This document shows, one piece after another, positions 8,432-17,034 of a stretch of 64,000 nt of DNA. Each line of letters opens with the position of its first letter. The first letter of the stretch is position 1. The notes under the pieces were generated by a model. That model had not been told where the DNA came from. It saw nothing but the letters and a program-made list of their open reading frames with translations, and ran no database searches. The translations under genes were made by a program, and so were the position numbers. Source of the DNA: Marinobacterium_D sp050908845 (GTDB lineage: Bacteria > Pseudomonadota > Gammaproteobacteria > Pseudomonadales > Balneatricaceae). The stretch is taken from positions 4,401,343-4,465,342 of the forward strand of contig NZ_CP194171.1 in assembly GCF_050908845.1 (NCBI RefSeq), read 5' to 3'.

Positions 8432-8451
8432 GGGACCTGTAAACAGGCCCC
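8432..8451 (-). terminator. Hairpin directly after the serB stop
   Basis: Read on the minus strand, GGGGCCTG and CAGGTCCC pair over 8 bp with one G-U, around the loop TTTA. There is no U-tract, so it may be a 3' stabiliser rather than a true terminator. Confidence 0.35.
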
Positions 8452-9669
8452 TTAGATGGCCCGGTCACGATCCCTGAAACCGATCAGGTACAGGATACCG
8501 TCAAGGCCCAGTGTCGAGATCGCATTCTTGGCGCTGCGGCGTACCAGCGGCTTGGCACGGAAGGCGATACCCAGGCCCGCAATCGACAGCATTGGCAGGT
8601 CGTTTGCACCGTCACCGACGGCGATAGTCTGCTCCAGACGCACGCCCTCTTTCTCGGCGATTTCACGCAGCAGCTGCGCCTTGCGCTCGCCGTTGACGAT
8701 CTCGCCAACCACCTCGCCGGTCACCTTGCCGTCGCGGATATCCAGCTCGTTGGCGTGAATATAGTCGAAGCCCAGCTTCTGCTGCAGATGACGCGCAAAG
8801 TAGGTAAAACCACCGGAAAGGATCGCGGTCTTGAAGCCCAGGGCACGCAGGTTGGAGACCAGCTCTTCAACACCCTCGGTCATCGGCAGACGCTGGGCGA
8901 TATCCTCGAGTACGCTGGCGTCCAGTCCCTCCAGCAGGCCCACACGGCGGCGGAAGCTCTCGTTGAAATCGATCTCACCACGCATCGCCGCCTCGGTGAT
9001 CTCAATCACCTGATCGCCGACACCGGCCTCTTTCGCCAGCTCGTCGATTACCTCCGCCTCGATCAGCGTGGAGTCCATATCGAACACCACGAGGCGACGG
9101 TTACGGCGGTAGATATCATCTTTCTGGAAGGCGATATCCACATCCAGCTCGGACGCCGCTTTCAGAAACGCTTCACGCAGCTCCGCGGCATCGGCGGGCA
9201 TCCCGCGTACCGAGAACTCGACACAGGCGTTGGTCTTCGCGCTGGCGTCGTCATCGAGCCCTACCCGGCCGGAGAGGCGGCTGATGTTGTCGATGTTGAG
9301 TCCGTGACAGGCGGCGATATCGGTGACGCGGGCGATATGGTTCGCACTGATGCGCCGTGCCAGCAGGGTGATGATGTGGCGGGTTTTACCCTGGCCTTCA
9401 ACCCAGTCGCTGTAAGCGGAGTCACTGACCGGCTCGAAACGCACCTGTAGATTAAGCTCATGGGCCTTGAACAGGATATCGCGCAGCACCGGCGAGGATT
9501 CCGCCTCATGCGGGACCTGCATCAGGATACCGAGCGACAGCGTATTGTGGATAACCGCCTGACCGATATCGAGAATACCGATCTTGTAACGGGCCAGAAT
9601 GGCGGTCATCTCGGAGGTAACACCGGGTTTATCCTCACCGGACAGGGTGAGCAGAATGATTTCGTGCAT
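8452..9669 (-). CDS. serB: Phosphoserine phosphatase with N-terminal ACT domains
   Basis: This 405-residue protein catalyses the last step of serine synthesis, phosphoserine to serine. Two ACT-type regulatory domains (about 1-80 and 95-175; LLTLSGEDKPGVTSEMTAIL and ITLLARRISANHIARVTDI) precede the HAD phosphatase domain. The HAD motifs are present: DMDST with Asp197 and Asp199, LSGGFT, and GDGANDLPML. The length and double-ACT layout match Pseudomonas SerB rather than the E. coli form. It runs convergently to fimX with a short gap. Confidence 0.93.
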   Translation of the reverse strand: MHEIILLTLSGEDKPGVTSEMTAILARYKIGILDIGQAVIHNTLSLGILMQVPHEAESSPVLRDILFKAHELNLQVRFEPVSDSAYSDWVEGQGKTRHIITLLARRISANHIARVTDIAACHGLNIDNISRLSGRVGLDDDASAKTNACVEFSVRGMPADAAELREAFLKAASELDVDIAFQKDDIYRRNRRLVVFDMDSTLIEAEVIDELAKEAGVGDQVIEITEAAMRGEIDFNESFRRRVGLLEGLDASVLEDIAQRLPMTEGVEELVSNLRALGFKTAILSGGFTYFARHLQQKLGFDYIHANELDIRDGKVTGEVVGEIVNGERKAQLLREIAEKEGVRLEQTIAVGDGANDLPMLSIAGLGIAFRAKPLVRRSAKNAISTLGLDGILYLIGFRDRDRAI

Positions 9670-9812
9670 CGCGTAAAGATCCGTTCGTCGCCGAACTCGT
9701 GAAGAGAGCCGTTTAATGAGAGCGCAGATTATACCGTTTTTCGCCCCACCTACGCAGTGCTGCCGGGAATCCAGTATAGTTTGTACAGATCCCGAGATGA
9801 TTCAGTGACGCC

Positions 9813-11138
9813 GTGACCGAACAGCTGCTCGACCTCGCCCGCCATCATCCCCTGCTCCTGCCATTGCTGGTAGGCCTGTTGGCCTTCGCCGAAAGCGTGG
9901 CTTTCCTCGGCATTCTGGTGCCGGGCGTGGCGATCCTCTTTGCCCTTAGCGCGCTGGCCGGCAGCCTGGAATCGACCCTGCTGCCACTGCTCATCGCCGG
10001 GGTGATCGGCGCGATCGCCGGTGACCAGCTCAGTTTTCTGCTGGGCCGCTACTTTGGCCCCCACCTTCAGCAGCACTGGCCGCTGAACCGCTACCCGGAA
10101 TGGCGCCATCGCGGTGAGCGTTTCTTCCACCGGCGCGGCGGAACCAGCATCGTCATCGGCCGCTTTATCGGCCCCTTCCGGCCGTTGATTCCTTTCATTG
10201 CCGGCAGCTGCAAAATGCCGGCGCCACGCTTTACCCTGATCAACGCCTGCTCCGCCCTGGCCTGGTCACCGGCCTATCTGCTACCGGGCTACCTGACAGG
10301 GCTGGGGTTCAAACACCTGCCGCTGATCGAGGAGCAGGGTGCCTTTATCCTGGTCGCCATCATCAGCCTGGTGATCGGTTTTCAGCAGATTCATGTCCGC
10401 CTGCACCCCGGCGCCGGGCTCTGGCACTGGCTGATCCAGCGCCGGCTGAATCCCCAGCTCACGGCTATACTGAGCCTGCTGCTGATCTGCTCATCGCTGT
10501 TTGGCCTGAGCGTCTGGGCGCAGCTTTCCAGCCGTTTTACCGGCATCAACGAGGGCCTCTACACCCTGCTCTATCAGCTCGGGCAGAAGATCGCGCCGGG
10601 CGTCGCATTTATCACCCATATGGGCGACCCGCCGCTGCTGATCGGGCTTGTCACCCTCGCCTCGGTCACCGGCTGGCTGGTGTATCGGGATCGCGGCAGC
10701 CTCGTGCTGTTGGCCGGGGGATTGACAGCAGTGCTGGTAAATTATCTGCTCAAGGAGAGCTTCAGGGTAGCGCGTCCGGAAGCGGGACAGGCCCTGCTGC
10801 AGAGTTACAGCTTTCCCAGTGGCCACGCCAGCGGCGCCTGCGCCATCTATGCCATGCTGGCGGTCTGGCTGCTGAGCACCCAGCGCCACCGTGTACGGCA
10901 CATCGGTTACATGCTCACCGCCCTGCTGATATTGTCGATCGGCTTGTCACGGCCGATGCTGGGCGTGCACTGGCCGCTGGATATCATTGCGGGATTGCTG
11001 GAAGGATTGGTGATAGCGGCGCTTTACCGACTCTGGCTGCACCACTACCCGCAGAAACAGGGGCCGGCGCTGCACAGGGTAATGCCACTGATGTCAGTGG
11101 CAGTAATCACCTACGCCGGCGCCAGAGTGCTGATCTGA
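9813..11138 (+). CDS. DedA-PAP2 fusion membrane phosphatase
   Basis: This 441-residue integral membrane protein joins an N-terminal DedA/SNARE-associated domain (about 1-190; FLGILVPG, GRFIGPFRPLIPFIAG) to a C-terminal PAP2 acid phosphatase domain (about 270-420). All three PAP2 signatures are intact: K-x6-RP (KESFRVARP), PSGH, and SR-x5-H-x3-D (SRPMLGVHWPLD). DedA proteins are linked to undecaprenyl-phosphate or phospholipid translocation, and PAP2 enzymes remove phosphate from lipid pyrophosphates or phosphatidates. A role in lipid-carrier or phospholipid recycling is therefore inferred. The start is GTG. Its last bases form part of a 9-bp palindrome shared with the convergent rnr. Confidence 0.85.
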   Translation: MTEQLLDLARHHPLLLPLLVGLLAFAESVAFLGILVPGVAILFALSALAGSLESTLLPLLIAGVIGAIAGDQLSFLLGRYFGPHLQQHWPLNRYPEWRHRGERFFHRRGGTSIVIGRFIGPFRPLIPFIAGSCKMPAPRFTLINACSALAWSPAYLLPGYLTGLGFKHLPLIEEQGAFILVAIISLVIGFQQIHVRLHPGAGLWHWLIQRRLNPQLTAILSLLLICSSLFGLSVWAQLSSRFTGINEGLYTLLYQLGQKIAPGVAFITHMGDPPLLIGLVTLASVTGWLVYRDRGSLVLLAGGLTAVLVNYLLKESFRVARPEAGQALLQSYSFPSGHASGACAIYAMLAVWLLSTQRHRVRHIGYMLTALLILSIGLSRPMLGVHWPLDIIAGLLEGLVIAALYRLWLHHYPQKQGPALHRVMPLMSVAVITYAGARVLI

Positions 11139-11152
11139 ACCAGCAGATCAGC
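11129..11152. terminator. Possible bidirectional hairpin between DedA-PAP2 and rnr
   Basis: GCTGATCTG and CAGATCAGC pair perfectly around AACCAG between two convergent genes, and the hairpin includes the stop codon of the first. No T-tract on either side, so it is a weak call. Confidence 0.35.
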
Positions 11153-11153
11153 T

Positions 11154-13613
11154 TCAGGATTTACCGCGACGTGCCCTCGGCGGGTGCTTGGGCTTGCTGC
11201 TCGCCTTGCGCTTGGGGGTTTTGCGGGCGCTCTTGCCGTCGGCGTTGCCGCCGGACACCTTGGCCCGCGCCCGGCCACTACCACTGCGCTTGGGCTCACC
11301 GCGGCCATCGGCACTGAGCTTTCCGGCAGCCAGCATTTCGCGCTTGCTCGGCTTTTTGGTCGGCGCAGAACCCGGCTGGTCAGCCAGTTCGAAGTCGATC
11401 TTGCGCTCGTCCAGATCCACCCGTACCACCTTGACCTTCATCGGGTCGCCCAGCTTGAACACCTTGCGGGTGCGCTCGCCGATCAGACGCTGCTTGGCCG
11501 CCTCGAAGTGGTAGTAGTCGTTTGGCAGCGCCGTGATATGCACCAGACCTTCCACATAGAGGTCGGTCAGCTCGATAAAGGCACCAAAGCCGGTAACCGC
11601 CGATATAACGCCTTCGTACTCTTCGCCGATCTGGCTCTGCATGAATTCGCACTTCAACCAGGCCACCACGTCACGGGTAGCATCGTCGGCTCGACGTTCG
11701 GTCATCGAACAGTGTTCACCCAGGGAGAGCATCTGCTCCATGCCGTAGCCGACCTGGAACGCCGGATTGGCGACAAAGCCCTTGGGCCGTTCCACATGTT
11801 TGAGCCGCTTATTGCTGTGGATCGCCGAGCGGATCAGGCGATGAACCACCAGGTCCGGGTAACGCCGGATCGGCGACGTGAAGTGGGTGTAGGCATCGTA
11901 GGCGAGACCGAAGTGGCCGTGGTTGTCCGGACTGTATACCGCCTGCTGCATGGAACGCAGCATCATGGTCTGGATAATATGACGGTCCGGGCGATTGTCG
12001 ATGGTTTCCGACAAACGCAGGTAATCCTTCGGCTCCGGCTTATCACCACCGGGCAGATTCAGGCCCAGCTCACCAAGGAAGGCACGCAGGTTTTCCAGCT
12101 TCTGCTCTTTCGGACCTTCGTGGATACGATAAAGCGCCGGCTTTTTCAGCTTGTCGAGGAAGCGCGCCGTGGCCACGTTGGCCATCAGCATGCACTCTTC
12201 GATCAGCTTGTGGGCATCGTTACGATGCACCGGCACCAGCTCTTCGATCTTGCGGTCCTCGCTGAAGACGATACGGGTTTCGGTGGTTTCGAAATCCATC
12301 GCCCCGCGCTCTTCTCGGGCCTGGCGCAGCTTCTTGTAAAGACCGTACAACGCCTCCAGGTCCGGCACTACCTCGGCGTACTCTTTACGCCACTGCGTGC
12401 CCTCTTCGCTGTCCGGCTCCTGCAGCATGGCACCGACCTTGGTGTAGGTCAGGCGCGCCTTGGAGTTGATCAGACCTTCGTAGAAGGTGAAATCCGACAG
12501 TTTGCCGGCCCGGGTGATGTTCATCTCGCAGACCATCGCCAGACGGTCTACCTTGGGGTTCAGCGAGCAGAGGCCGTTGGAGAGCAGCTCCGGCAGCATC
12601 GGCACCACGTATTCGGGGAAGTAGACCGAGTTACCGCGGTTGATCGCTTCCTGGTCCAGCGCCGAATTCGGGCGCACGTAGTAGGAGACATCGGCGATGG
12701 CGACGCGCAGACGCCAGCCACCAAAGCGTTTCTTCTCGCAGTAGACCGCATCGTCAAAATCGCGGGCGTCTTCACCGTCGATGGTGACAAAGGGCAGATC
12801 GCGCAGATCGACCCGGTTAGCCTTGTCCGATTCGCGCACCTCCGGCGTCAGTTCGCCGATCTCCTGGTGCACCTGTTCAGGCCATTCGTTGGGGATATCG
12901 TGGCTGTGGATCGCCACCTGGATCTCCATCCCCGGCGCCAGATGGTCGCCGAGCACCTCGATCACCCGGCCACGGGCGGGCTGACGACGGGTCGGCTGCT
13001 GCATCAGTTCCACCACGACGAGCTGACCGTTCTCGTAGCTCAAGCCTGTGGAGGGATCGGGAATCACCATCACCTGGTTGGTGATGCGCTGGTTTTCCGG
13101 CACGATGCTGCCGAAGCCGTTTTCGCCGTCGAACTTACCCACCAGCTTGCGGGTATTGCGCTCCAGTACTTCAACGACCTTGCCTTCGCGGCGGCCCTTG
13201 AAATCAACGCCGATCTCCTGCACCAGGGCACGGTCGCCATCGAACAGCTCACGCATATTGCGCGGACTCAGGAACAGGTCATCACCACCGGCGTCAGGCT
13301 TGAGGAAACCAAAGCCGTCGCGGTGACCGATAACGCGGCCGGCAATCAGGTTCATTTTCTCGATCAGACCGAACTCGCCCTTGCGGTTGGAGATCAGCTG
13401 ACCGTCGCGGCACATGGCGATAAGGCGACGACGCACCGCTTCGATATCGTTTTCGTCGCTCAGGCCAAGTTCGCGGCAGAGATGGGGATGCTTGATGGGG
13501 GAGCCCCATTTGCGCAGAAATTCCAGCAGGAAGTCGCGGCTCGGGACAGGGTTGTCGTACTTGCTTGCCTCTTCCTGGGCATTGGGATCTTTATCTTTCC
13601 AGTTGTTACTCAT
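11154..13613 (-). CDS. rnr: Ribonuclease R
   Basis: This 819-residue 3'-5' exoribonuclease degrades structured RNA and takes part in rRNA quality control and trans-translation. It has an N-terminal winged-helix region (RDFLLEFLRKWGSP), cold-shock domains (GFGFLKPDAGGDDLF, GFGSIVPENQR), the RNB catalytic domain with DGEDARDFDDAVYC and its metal-binding aspartates, an S1 domain (GEEYEGVISAVTGFGAFIEL), and a Lys/Arg-rich tail of about 60 residues typical of RNase R. The usual rlmB partner does not follow here. A promoter is visible upstream at 13672-13701. Confidence 0.95.
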   Translation of the reverse strand: MSNNWKDKDPNAQEEASKYDNPVPSRDFLLEFLRKWGSPIKHPHLCRELGLSDENDIEAVRRRLIAMCRDGQLISNRKGEFGLIEKMNLIAGRVIGHRDGFGFLKPDAGGDDLFLSPRNMRELFDGDRALVQEIGVDFKGRREGKVVEVLERNTRKLVGKFDGENGFGSIVPENQRITNQVMVIPDPSTGLSYENGQLVVVELMQQPTRRQPARGRVIEVLGDHLAPGMEIQVAIHSHDIPNEWPEQVHQEIGELTPEVRESDKANRVDLRDLPFVTIDGEDARDFDDAVYCEKKRFGGWRLRVAIADVSYYVRPNSALDQEAINRGNSVYFPEYVVPMLPELLSNGLCSLNPKVDRLAMVCEMNITRAGKLSDFTFYEGLINSKARLTYTKVGAMLQEPDSEEGTQWRKEYAEVVPDLEALYGLYKKLRQAREERGAMDFETTETRIVFSEDRKIEELVPVHRNDAHKLIEECMLMANVATARFLDKLKKPALYRIHEGPKEQKLENLRAFLGELGLNLPGGDKPEPKDYLRLSETIDNRPDRHIIQTMMLRSMQQAVYSPDNHGHFGLAYDAYTHFTSPIRRYPDLVVHRLIRSAIHSNKRLKHVERPKGFVANPAFQVGYGMEQMLSLGEHCSMTERRADDATRDVVAWLKCEFMQSQIGEEYEGVISAVTGFGAFIELTDLYVEGLVHITALPNDYYHFEAAKQRLIGERTRKVFKLGDPMKVKVVRVDLDERKIDFELADQPGSAPTKKPSKREMLAAGKLSADGRGEPKRSGSGRARAKVSGGNADGKSARKTPKRKASSKPKHPPRARRGKS

Positions 13614-13671
13614 TCGTTATCCATTTGGTCCGCCCGGTGGCGCCTCGTGCGCATCACCTGAAACAGCGGTG

Positions 13672-13701
13672 TATATATTTCGTACTAGAATAGTCGGTCA
13701 A
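13672..13701 (-). promoter_or_regulatory. Sigma70 promoter of rnr
   Basis: On the minus strand, TTGACC (13701-13696), an 18-base spacer and TATATA (13677-13672) lie about 60 bases upstream of the rnr ATG. Confidence 0.6.
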
Positions 13702-13735
13702 CGCCGCCACGCCTACAGATAGACGACGCAAAAAG

Positions 13736-13765
13736 CAAAAAAGCCGGCATAAGCCGGCTTTTTTT
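13736..13765 (-). terminator. Rho-independent terminator of the queA-tgt-yajC-secDF operon
   Basis: AAGCCGGC and GCCGGCTT form a strong 8-bp stem around ATAA with T-runs on the exit side of both strands. It lies just after the secF stop and before the rnr promoter, so it insulates the two units. Confidence 0.85.
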
Positions 13766-13772
13766 GCGTGGA

Positions 13773-14702
13773 TCAGGGCATTTCGTCCACTTCAGTCTCT
13801 TCTTTCGGTGGCGGAATCAGGTCTTCGCGATCCACTTTCAGCAACAGCAACAGGTTTGCCGCCACATAGATGGAGGAATACGTACCCACACCGATACCGG
13901 CCAGCAGCGCGATGGCGAAACCGTGGATGGTGCTGCCACCAAAAATCGCCAGTGCCATCAACACCAGAATCGTCGTGAACGAGGTCATCAGCGTACGGCT
14001 CAGGGTCTGGCTGAGGGAGTTGTTCATCACCTCTACCGGCGTTCCGGTGCGCATCACGCGGAAGTTTTCACGGATACGGTCATACACCACGATGGTATCG
14101 TTAAGCGAATAACCGATAACCGCCAGCACCGCCGCCAGAACGGTCAGATCGAACTCCAGTTGCAGAATGGAGAACAGACCCAGCACGATGGTCACGTCGT
14201 GCACCAGCGCCAGCACCGCACCCACAGAGAACTTGAGCTGGAAGCGGAACGCCAGGTAGAGCATGATCATCGCCAGTGCCAGCAGCATGCCGAGACCGCC
14301 CTGCTCGCGCAGCTCTTCGCCCACCTGGGAGCCGACAAACTCGTTACGGCGCAGCTCCAGCGACTGGTCCGCCTCATCCGCCTGCAGCTTGGCCAGAATG
14401 GTATCGCCGAGCTTGGGATCGTGGGTTTCACCCAGACGGATCAGCACGTCGGTGGCCGCACCGAAGGTCTGCACCGTCACATCCGGGTAGCCCGCGTCCT
14501 CAAGCGACTGGCGGATCTTACCCAGCTCTGCCGGCTGTTCGTAACCGATCTCCACCAGGCTGCCGCCGGTAAAATCGAGACCGAACTTGAGACCATTGAC
14601 CGCCAGCGATCCGACGGAGATCAGCAACAGAATGATCGAGAAAGCCGCCATGATCTTGCGCGGCCCCATGAAGTTATAAATTTTCTGCGTCTTGGACATC
14701 AT
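13773..14702 (-). CDS. secF: Protein translocase subunit SecF
   Basis: This 309-residue inner-membrane protein has six predicted membrane helices. The N-terminal signature is FGLDFTGGSLVEI, followed by the conserved VGSQVGEEL, and the C-terminal part includes GYSLNDTIVVYDRIREN and the tract TRTLMTSFTT. SecDF uses the proton motive force to pull translocating proteins into the periplasm. It follows secD by 10 bases, is the last gene of the operon and has a strong terminator behind it. Confidence 0.96.
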   Translation of the reverse strand: MMSKTQKIYNFMGPRKIMAAFSIILLLISVGSLAVNGLKFGLDFTGGSLVEIGYEQPAELGKIRQSLEDAGYPDVTVQTFGAATDVLIRLGETHDPKLGDTILAKLQADEADQSLELRRNEFVGSQVGEELREQGGLGMLLALAMIMLYLAFRFQLKFSVGAVLALVHDVTIVLGLFSILQLEFDLTVLAAVLAVIGYSLNDTIVVYDRIRENFRVMRTGTPVEVMNNSLSQTLSRTLMTSFTTILVLMALAIFGGSTIHGFAIALLAGIGVGTYSSIYVAANLLLLLKVDREDLIPPPKEETEVDEMP

Positions 14703-14712
14703 ACTGCTCCTG

Positions 14713-16566
14713 TCAAAGTCCGAGCTTCTTCAGCGTCCGGCCGCCATAGGTCAGGTTGACCAGGGCACGGGTGACGAGAATCGCAGTAAACATGGAAGTG
14801 ATGATACCCACCGACAGGGTCACGGCGAAGCCCTTCACCGGCCCCGTACCCATGGCGAACAGGATTACCGCCGCCAGCAGCGTGGTGATGTTGGCATCGA
14901 GGATCGTGGTATGCGCCCGCGAGAAACCGGCGTTGATCGCCGACTGCACCGGCAGACCGTTTTTCAGCTCCTCTTTTATGCGCTCAAATATCAACACGTT
15001 GGCATCCACCGCCATACCGACCGTCAGTACGATACCGGCGATACCGGGCAGCGTCAGCGTGGCCGTCAGAATCGACATCACCGCCACGATTAGCACCAGG
15101 TTCAGGGTCAGCGCCACGTTGGCCAGCAGGCCGAAGACACGGTAGTAGAGCATCATGAATGCCAGCACCAGGGCAAAACCGATCTGCACCGAGGTCACAC
15201 CCATCTCGATGTTCTCGGCACCCATGCTCGGGCCGACGGTACGCTCTTCCACGAAGTAGATCGGCGCCGCCAGGGCACCGGCGCGCAGCAGCAGCGCCAG
15301 TTCGGAAGACTCCTGGGAGCTGTCCAGACCGGTAATACGGAAGGAGTTACCCAGGGTGCTCTGAATGGTTGCCAGCGAGATAATGCCTTTCTCGGTGTAA
15401 GGCACACGCTTCTCGACCGTTTCGCCGTCCACTTTCTGCTCGACCATGCGCGACTTGTGCTCGACGAACAGTACCGCCATGCGGCGCTGGATCGCGTTGC
15501 GGGTCACGCGGCTCATCATCTGGCCGCCCTTGCCGTCCAGGGTGATGTTCACCTGCGGCATGCCGTTCTCATCGAACGATGCCTGGGCGTTGGCCACGTT
15601 GGAACCGGTAATAATGATATCCCGCTCCAGCTCCGCGGTACGGCCCGGCGTGTTACGGAACGGATAAACCTCGGTGTTGGCGCGGCTTTCGTCCGGCTTG
15701 GCTTCAAGACGGAACTCCAGGTTTGCCGTTTTACCGATGATCCGCTTGGCGGCGGCGGCATCCTGAATACCCGGCAGCTGCACCACAATACGATTACGGC
15801 CCTGACGCTGCACCAGCGGTTCAGCCACACCCAGCTCGTTAACACGGTTACGCAGTGTGGTCAGGTTCTGTTTGACGGCATAGTCTTCGATCTCGCGGAT
15901 CGTCTGCTCACTCAGGTTGATATAGACGAAATTACCCTCGTCGTTATCTTCCGTGTCGGTCAAGAACTCGGGGAAGTTGCCACGCAGCAGGTCTTCTGCC
16001 TGATCCCGGGTTTCCGCATCGGCGAAACGCACCGACAGGCGCCCATCATCCAGGTGCTCCACCTGACGGTAACGCAGACGCTCGTCGCGCAGCTGGCCCT
16101 TGATATCACTGACATAAACATCGAGTCGCTGACCTACGGCCTGGGCCATGTCGACCTCAAGCAGGAAGTGCACACCACCACGCAGGTCGAGACCAAGCTT
16201 CATGGGACCTGCACCGATATCGGTGAGCCATTCCGGCGTGGTCGGGGCCAGGTTCAGTGCAACCACGTAGTTGCCGCCGAGCTGATCGGCAATCAAATCC
16301 TTGGCGCGCAGCTGGGTATCACCGTTGGCAAAGCGGATCAGTCCGGTGCCGTCATTAAGTTCAGCGGCCTTGTACTCAACCCCGGCCTGCTCCAGTTCCG
16401 TCTCCAGATTGGACATCAACGCCGAATCCACCGTGTAGGCTTCACGGGTACCGGATACCTGGACGGCAAAATCTTCGGGGTAGAGGTTAGGTGCTGCGTA
16501 GATACCGGCGACAACCAGTACAAGAAGTATCAGGAGATTTTTCCAGAGTGGATAGCGGTTGAGCAT
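14713..16566 (-). CDS. secD: Protein translocase subunit SecD
   Basis: The 617-residue SecD has a first membrane helix (NLLILLVLVVAGIYA), a large periplasmic P1 domain (about 30-440, including GLDLRGGVHFLLEVD and LPGIQDAAAAKRIIGKTANLEF), and a C-terminal membrane part with VGMAVDANVLIFERIKEEL, the conserved SecD motif. It acts with SecF and YajC at SecYEG. A hairpin with a U-rich tail lies between yajC and secD. Confidence 0.97.
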   Translation of the reverse strand: MLNRYPLWKNLLILLVLVVAGIYAAPNLYPEDFAVQVSGTREAYTVDSALMSNLETELEQAGVEYKAAELNDGTGLIRFANGDTQLRAKDLIADQLGGNYVVALNLAPTTPEWLTDIGAGPMKLGLDLRGGVHFLLEVDMAQAVGQRLDVYVSDIKGQLRDERLRYRQVEHLDDGRLSVRFADAETRDQAEDLLRGNFPEFLTDTEDNDEGNFVYINLSEQTIREIEDYAVKQNLTTLRNRVNELGVAEPLVQRQGRNRIVVQLPGIQDAAAAKRIIGKTANLEFRLEAKPDESRANTEVYPFRNTPGRTAELERDIIITGSNVANAQASFDENGMPQVNITLDGKGGQMMSRVTRNAIQRRMAVLFVEHKSRMVEQKVDGETVEKRVPYTEKGIISLATIQSTLGNSFRITGLDSSQESSELALLLRAGALAAPIYFVEERTVGPSMGAENIEMGVTSVQIGFALVLAFMMLYYRVFGLLANVALTLNLVLIVAVMSILTATLTLPGIAGIVLTVGMAVDANVLIFERIKEELKNGLPVQSAINAGFSRAHTTILDANITTLLAAVILFAMGTGPVKGFAVTLSVGIITSMFTAILVTRALVNLTYGGRTLKKLGL

Positions 16567-16585
16567 CGTGCTCCATCCTCAGCAG

Positions 16586-16624
16586 AAACAAAAGCGCCAG
16601 TGGCTAGAACTAGGCACTGGCGCT
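16586..16624 (-). terminator. Hairpin with U-tail between yajC and secD (attenuator-like)
   Basis: On the minus strand AGCGCCAGTG and CACTGGCGCT pair perfectly over 10 bp, followed by TTTTGTTT. This meets the criteria for an intrinsic terminator inside the operon. It could set a lower SecDF to YajC/Tgt ratio or serve as an mRNA processing boundary. The secD start is 20 bases further downstream. Confidence 0.6.
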
Positions 16625-16639
16625 ATCGGCGCGGTTCGA

Positions 16640-16975
16640 TTAAATACCCTTAATCGTTCCTTTCGGCAGTTCCGCAGCCACATGGGCTTTCTGGAACTTC
16701 ATTTCGGTGCCTTCAGCCACTTCCAGCACAACGTATTCTTCATTCAGGCGGGTAACCTTGCCGATGATACCGCCGGCGGTGATCACTTCATCACCCTTGG
16801 CGAGACCTCCGATCAGGTTTTTGTGCTCCTTCGCGCGCTTGGACTGCGGACGCCACATGAAGAAGTAGAAGATCAGACCGAAACCAACCAGGAAGATGAT
16901 GTTGAAGAAACCCGGATCCATCTGACCTGCGGATGCGCCTTCTGCGGCCTGGGCGGTAGCGATAAGGAAGCTCAT
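16640..16975 (-). CDS. yajC: Preprotein translocase accessory subunit YajC
   Basis: This 111-residue protein has a single membrane helix (FFNIIFLVGFGLIFYFFMW) followed by a basic cytoplasmic domain with RPQSKRAKEHKNLIGGLAKGDEVITAGGIIGKV, the YajC signature. It associates with SecDF. It sits between tgt and secD as in most gammaproteobacteria. An AGGAG ribosome site precedes the ATG. Confidence 0.96.
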   Translation of the reverse strand: MSFLIATAQAAEGASAGQMDPGFFNIIFLVGFGLIFYFFMWRPQSKRAKEHKNLIGGLAKGDEVITAGGIIGKVTRLNEEYVVLEVAEGTEMKFQKAHVAAELPKGTIKGI

Positions 16976-17034
16976 TAAAGCATTCTCCTGAAAACTGAAT
17001 TTGAATTCTTTATGTGGGGTTCAGGGTCGGTATT

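Noticed and set aside
11184..13661. An 825-codon open frame on the plus strand opposite rnr.
   Set aside because: It mirrors the rnr codons, has low-complexity His/Gln/Val-rich text and no family resemblance. The rnr frame on the minus strand is certain.
15457..16653. A 398-codon plus-strand frame opposite secD.
   Set aside because: Antisense shadow of secD with no ribosome site or domain.
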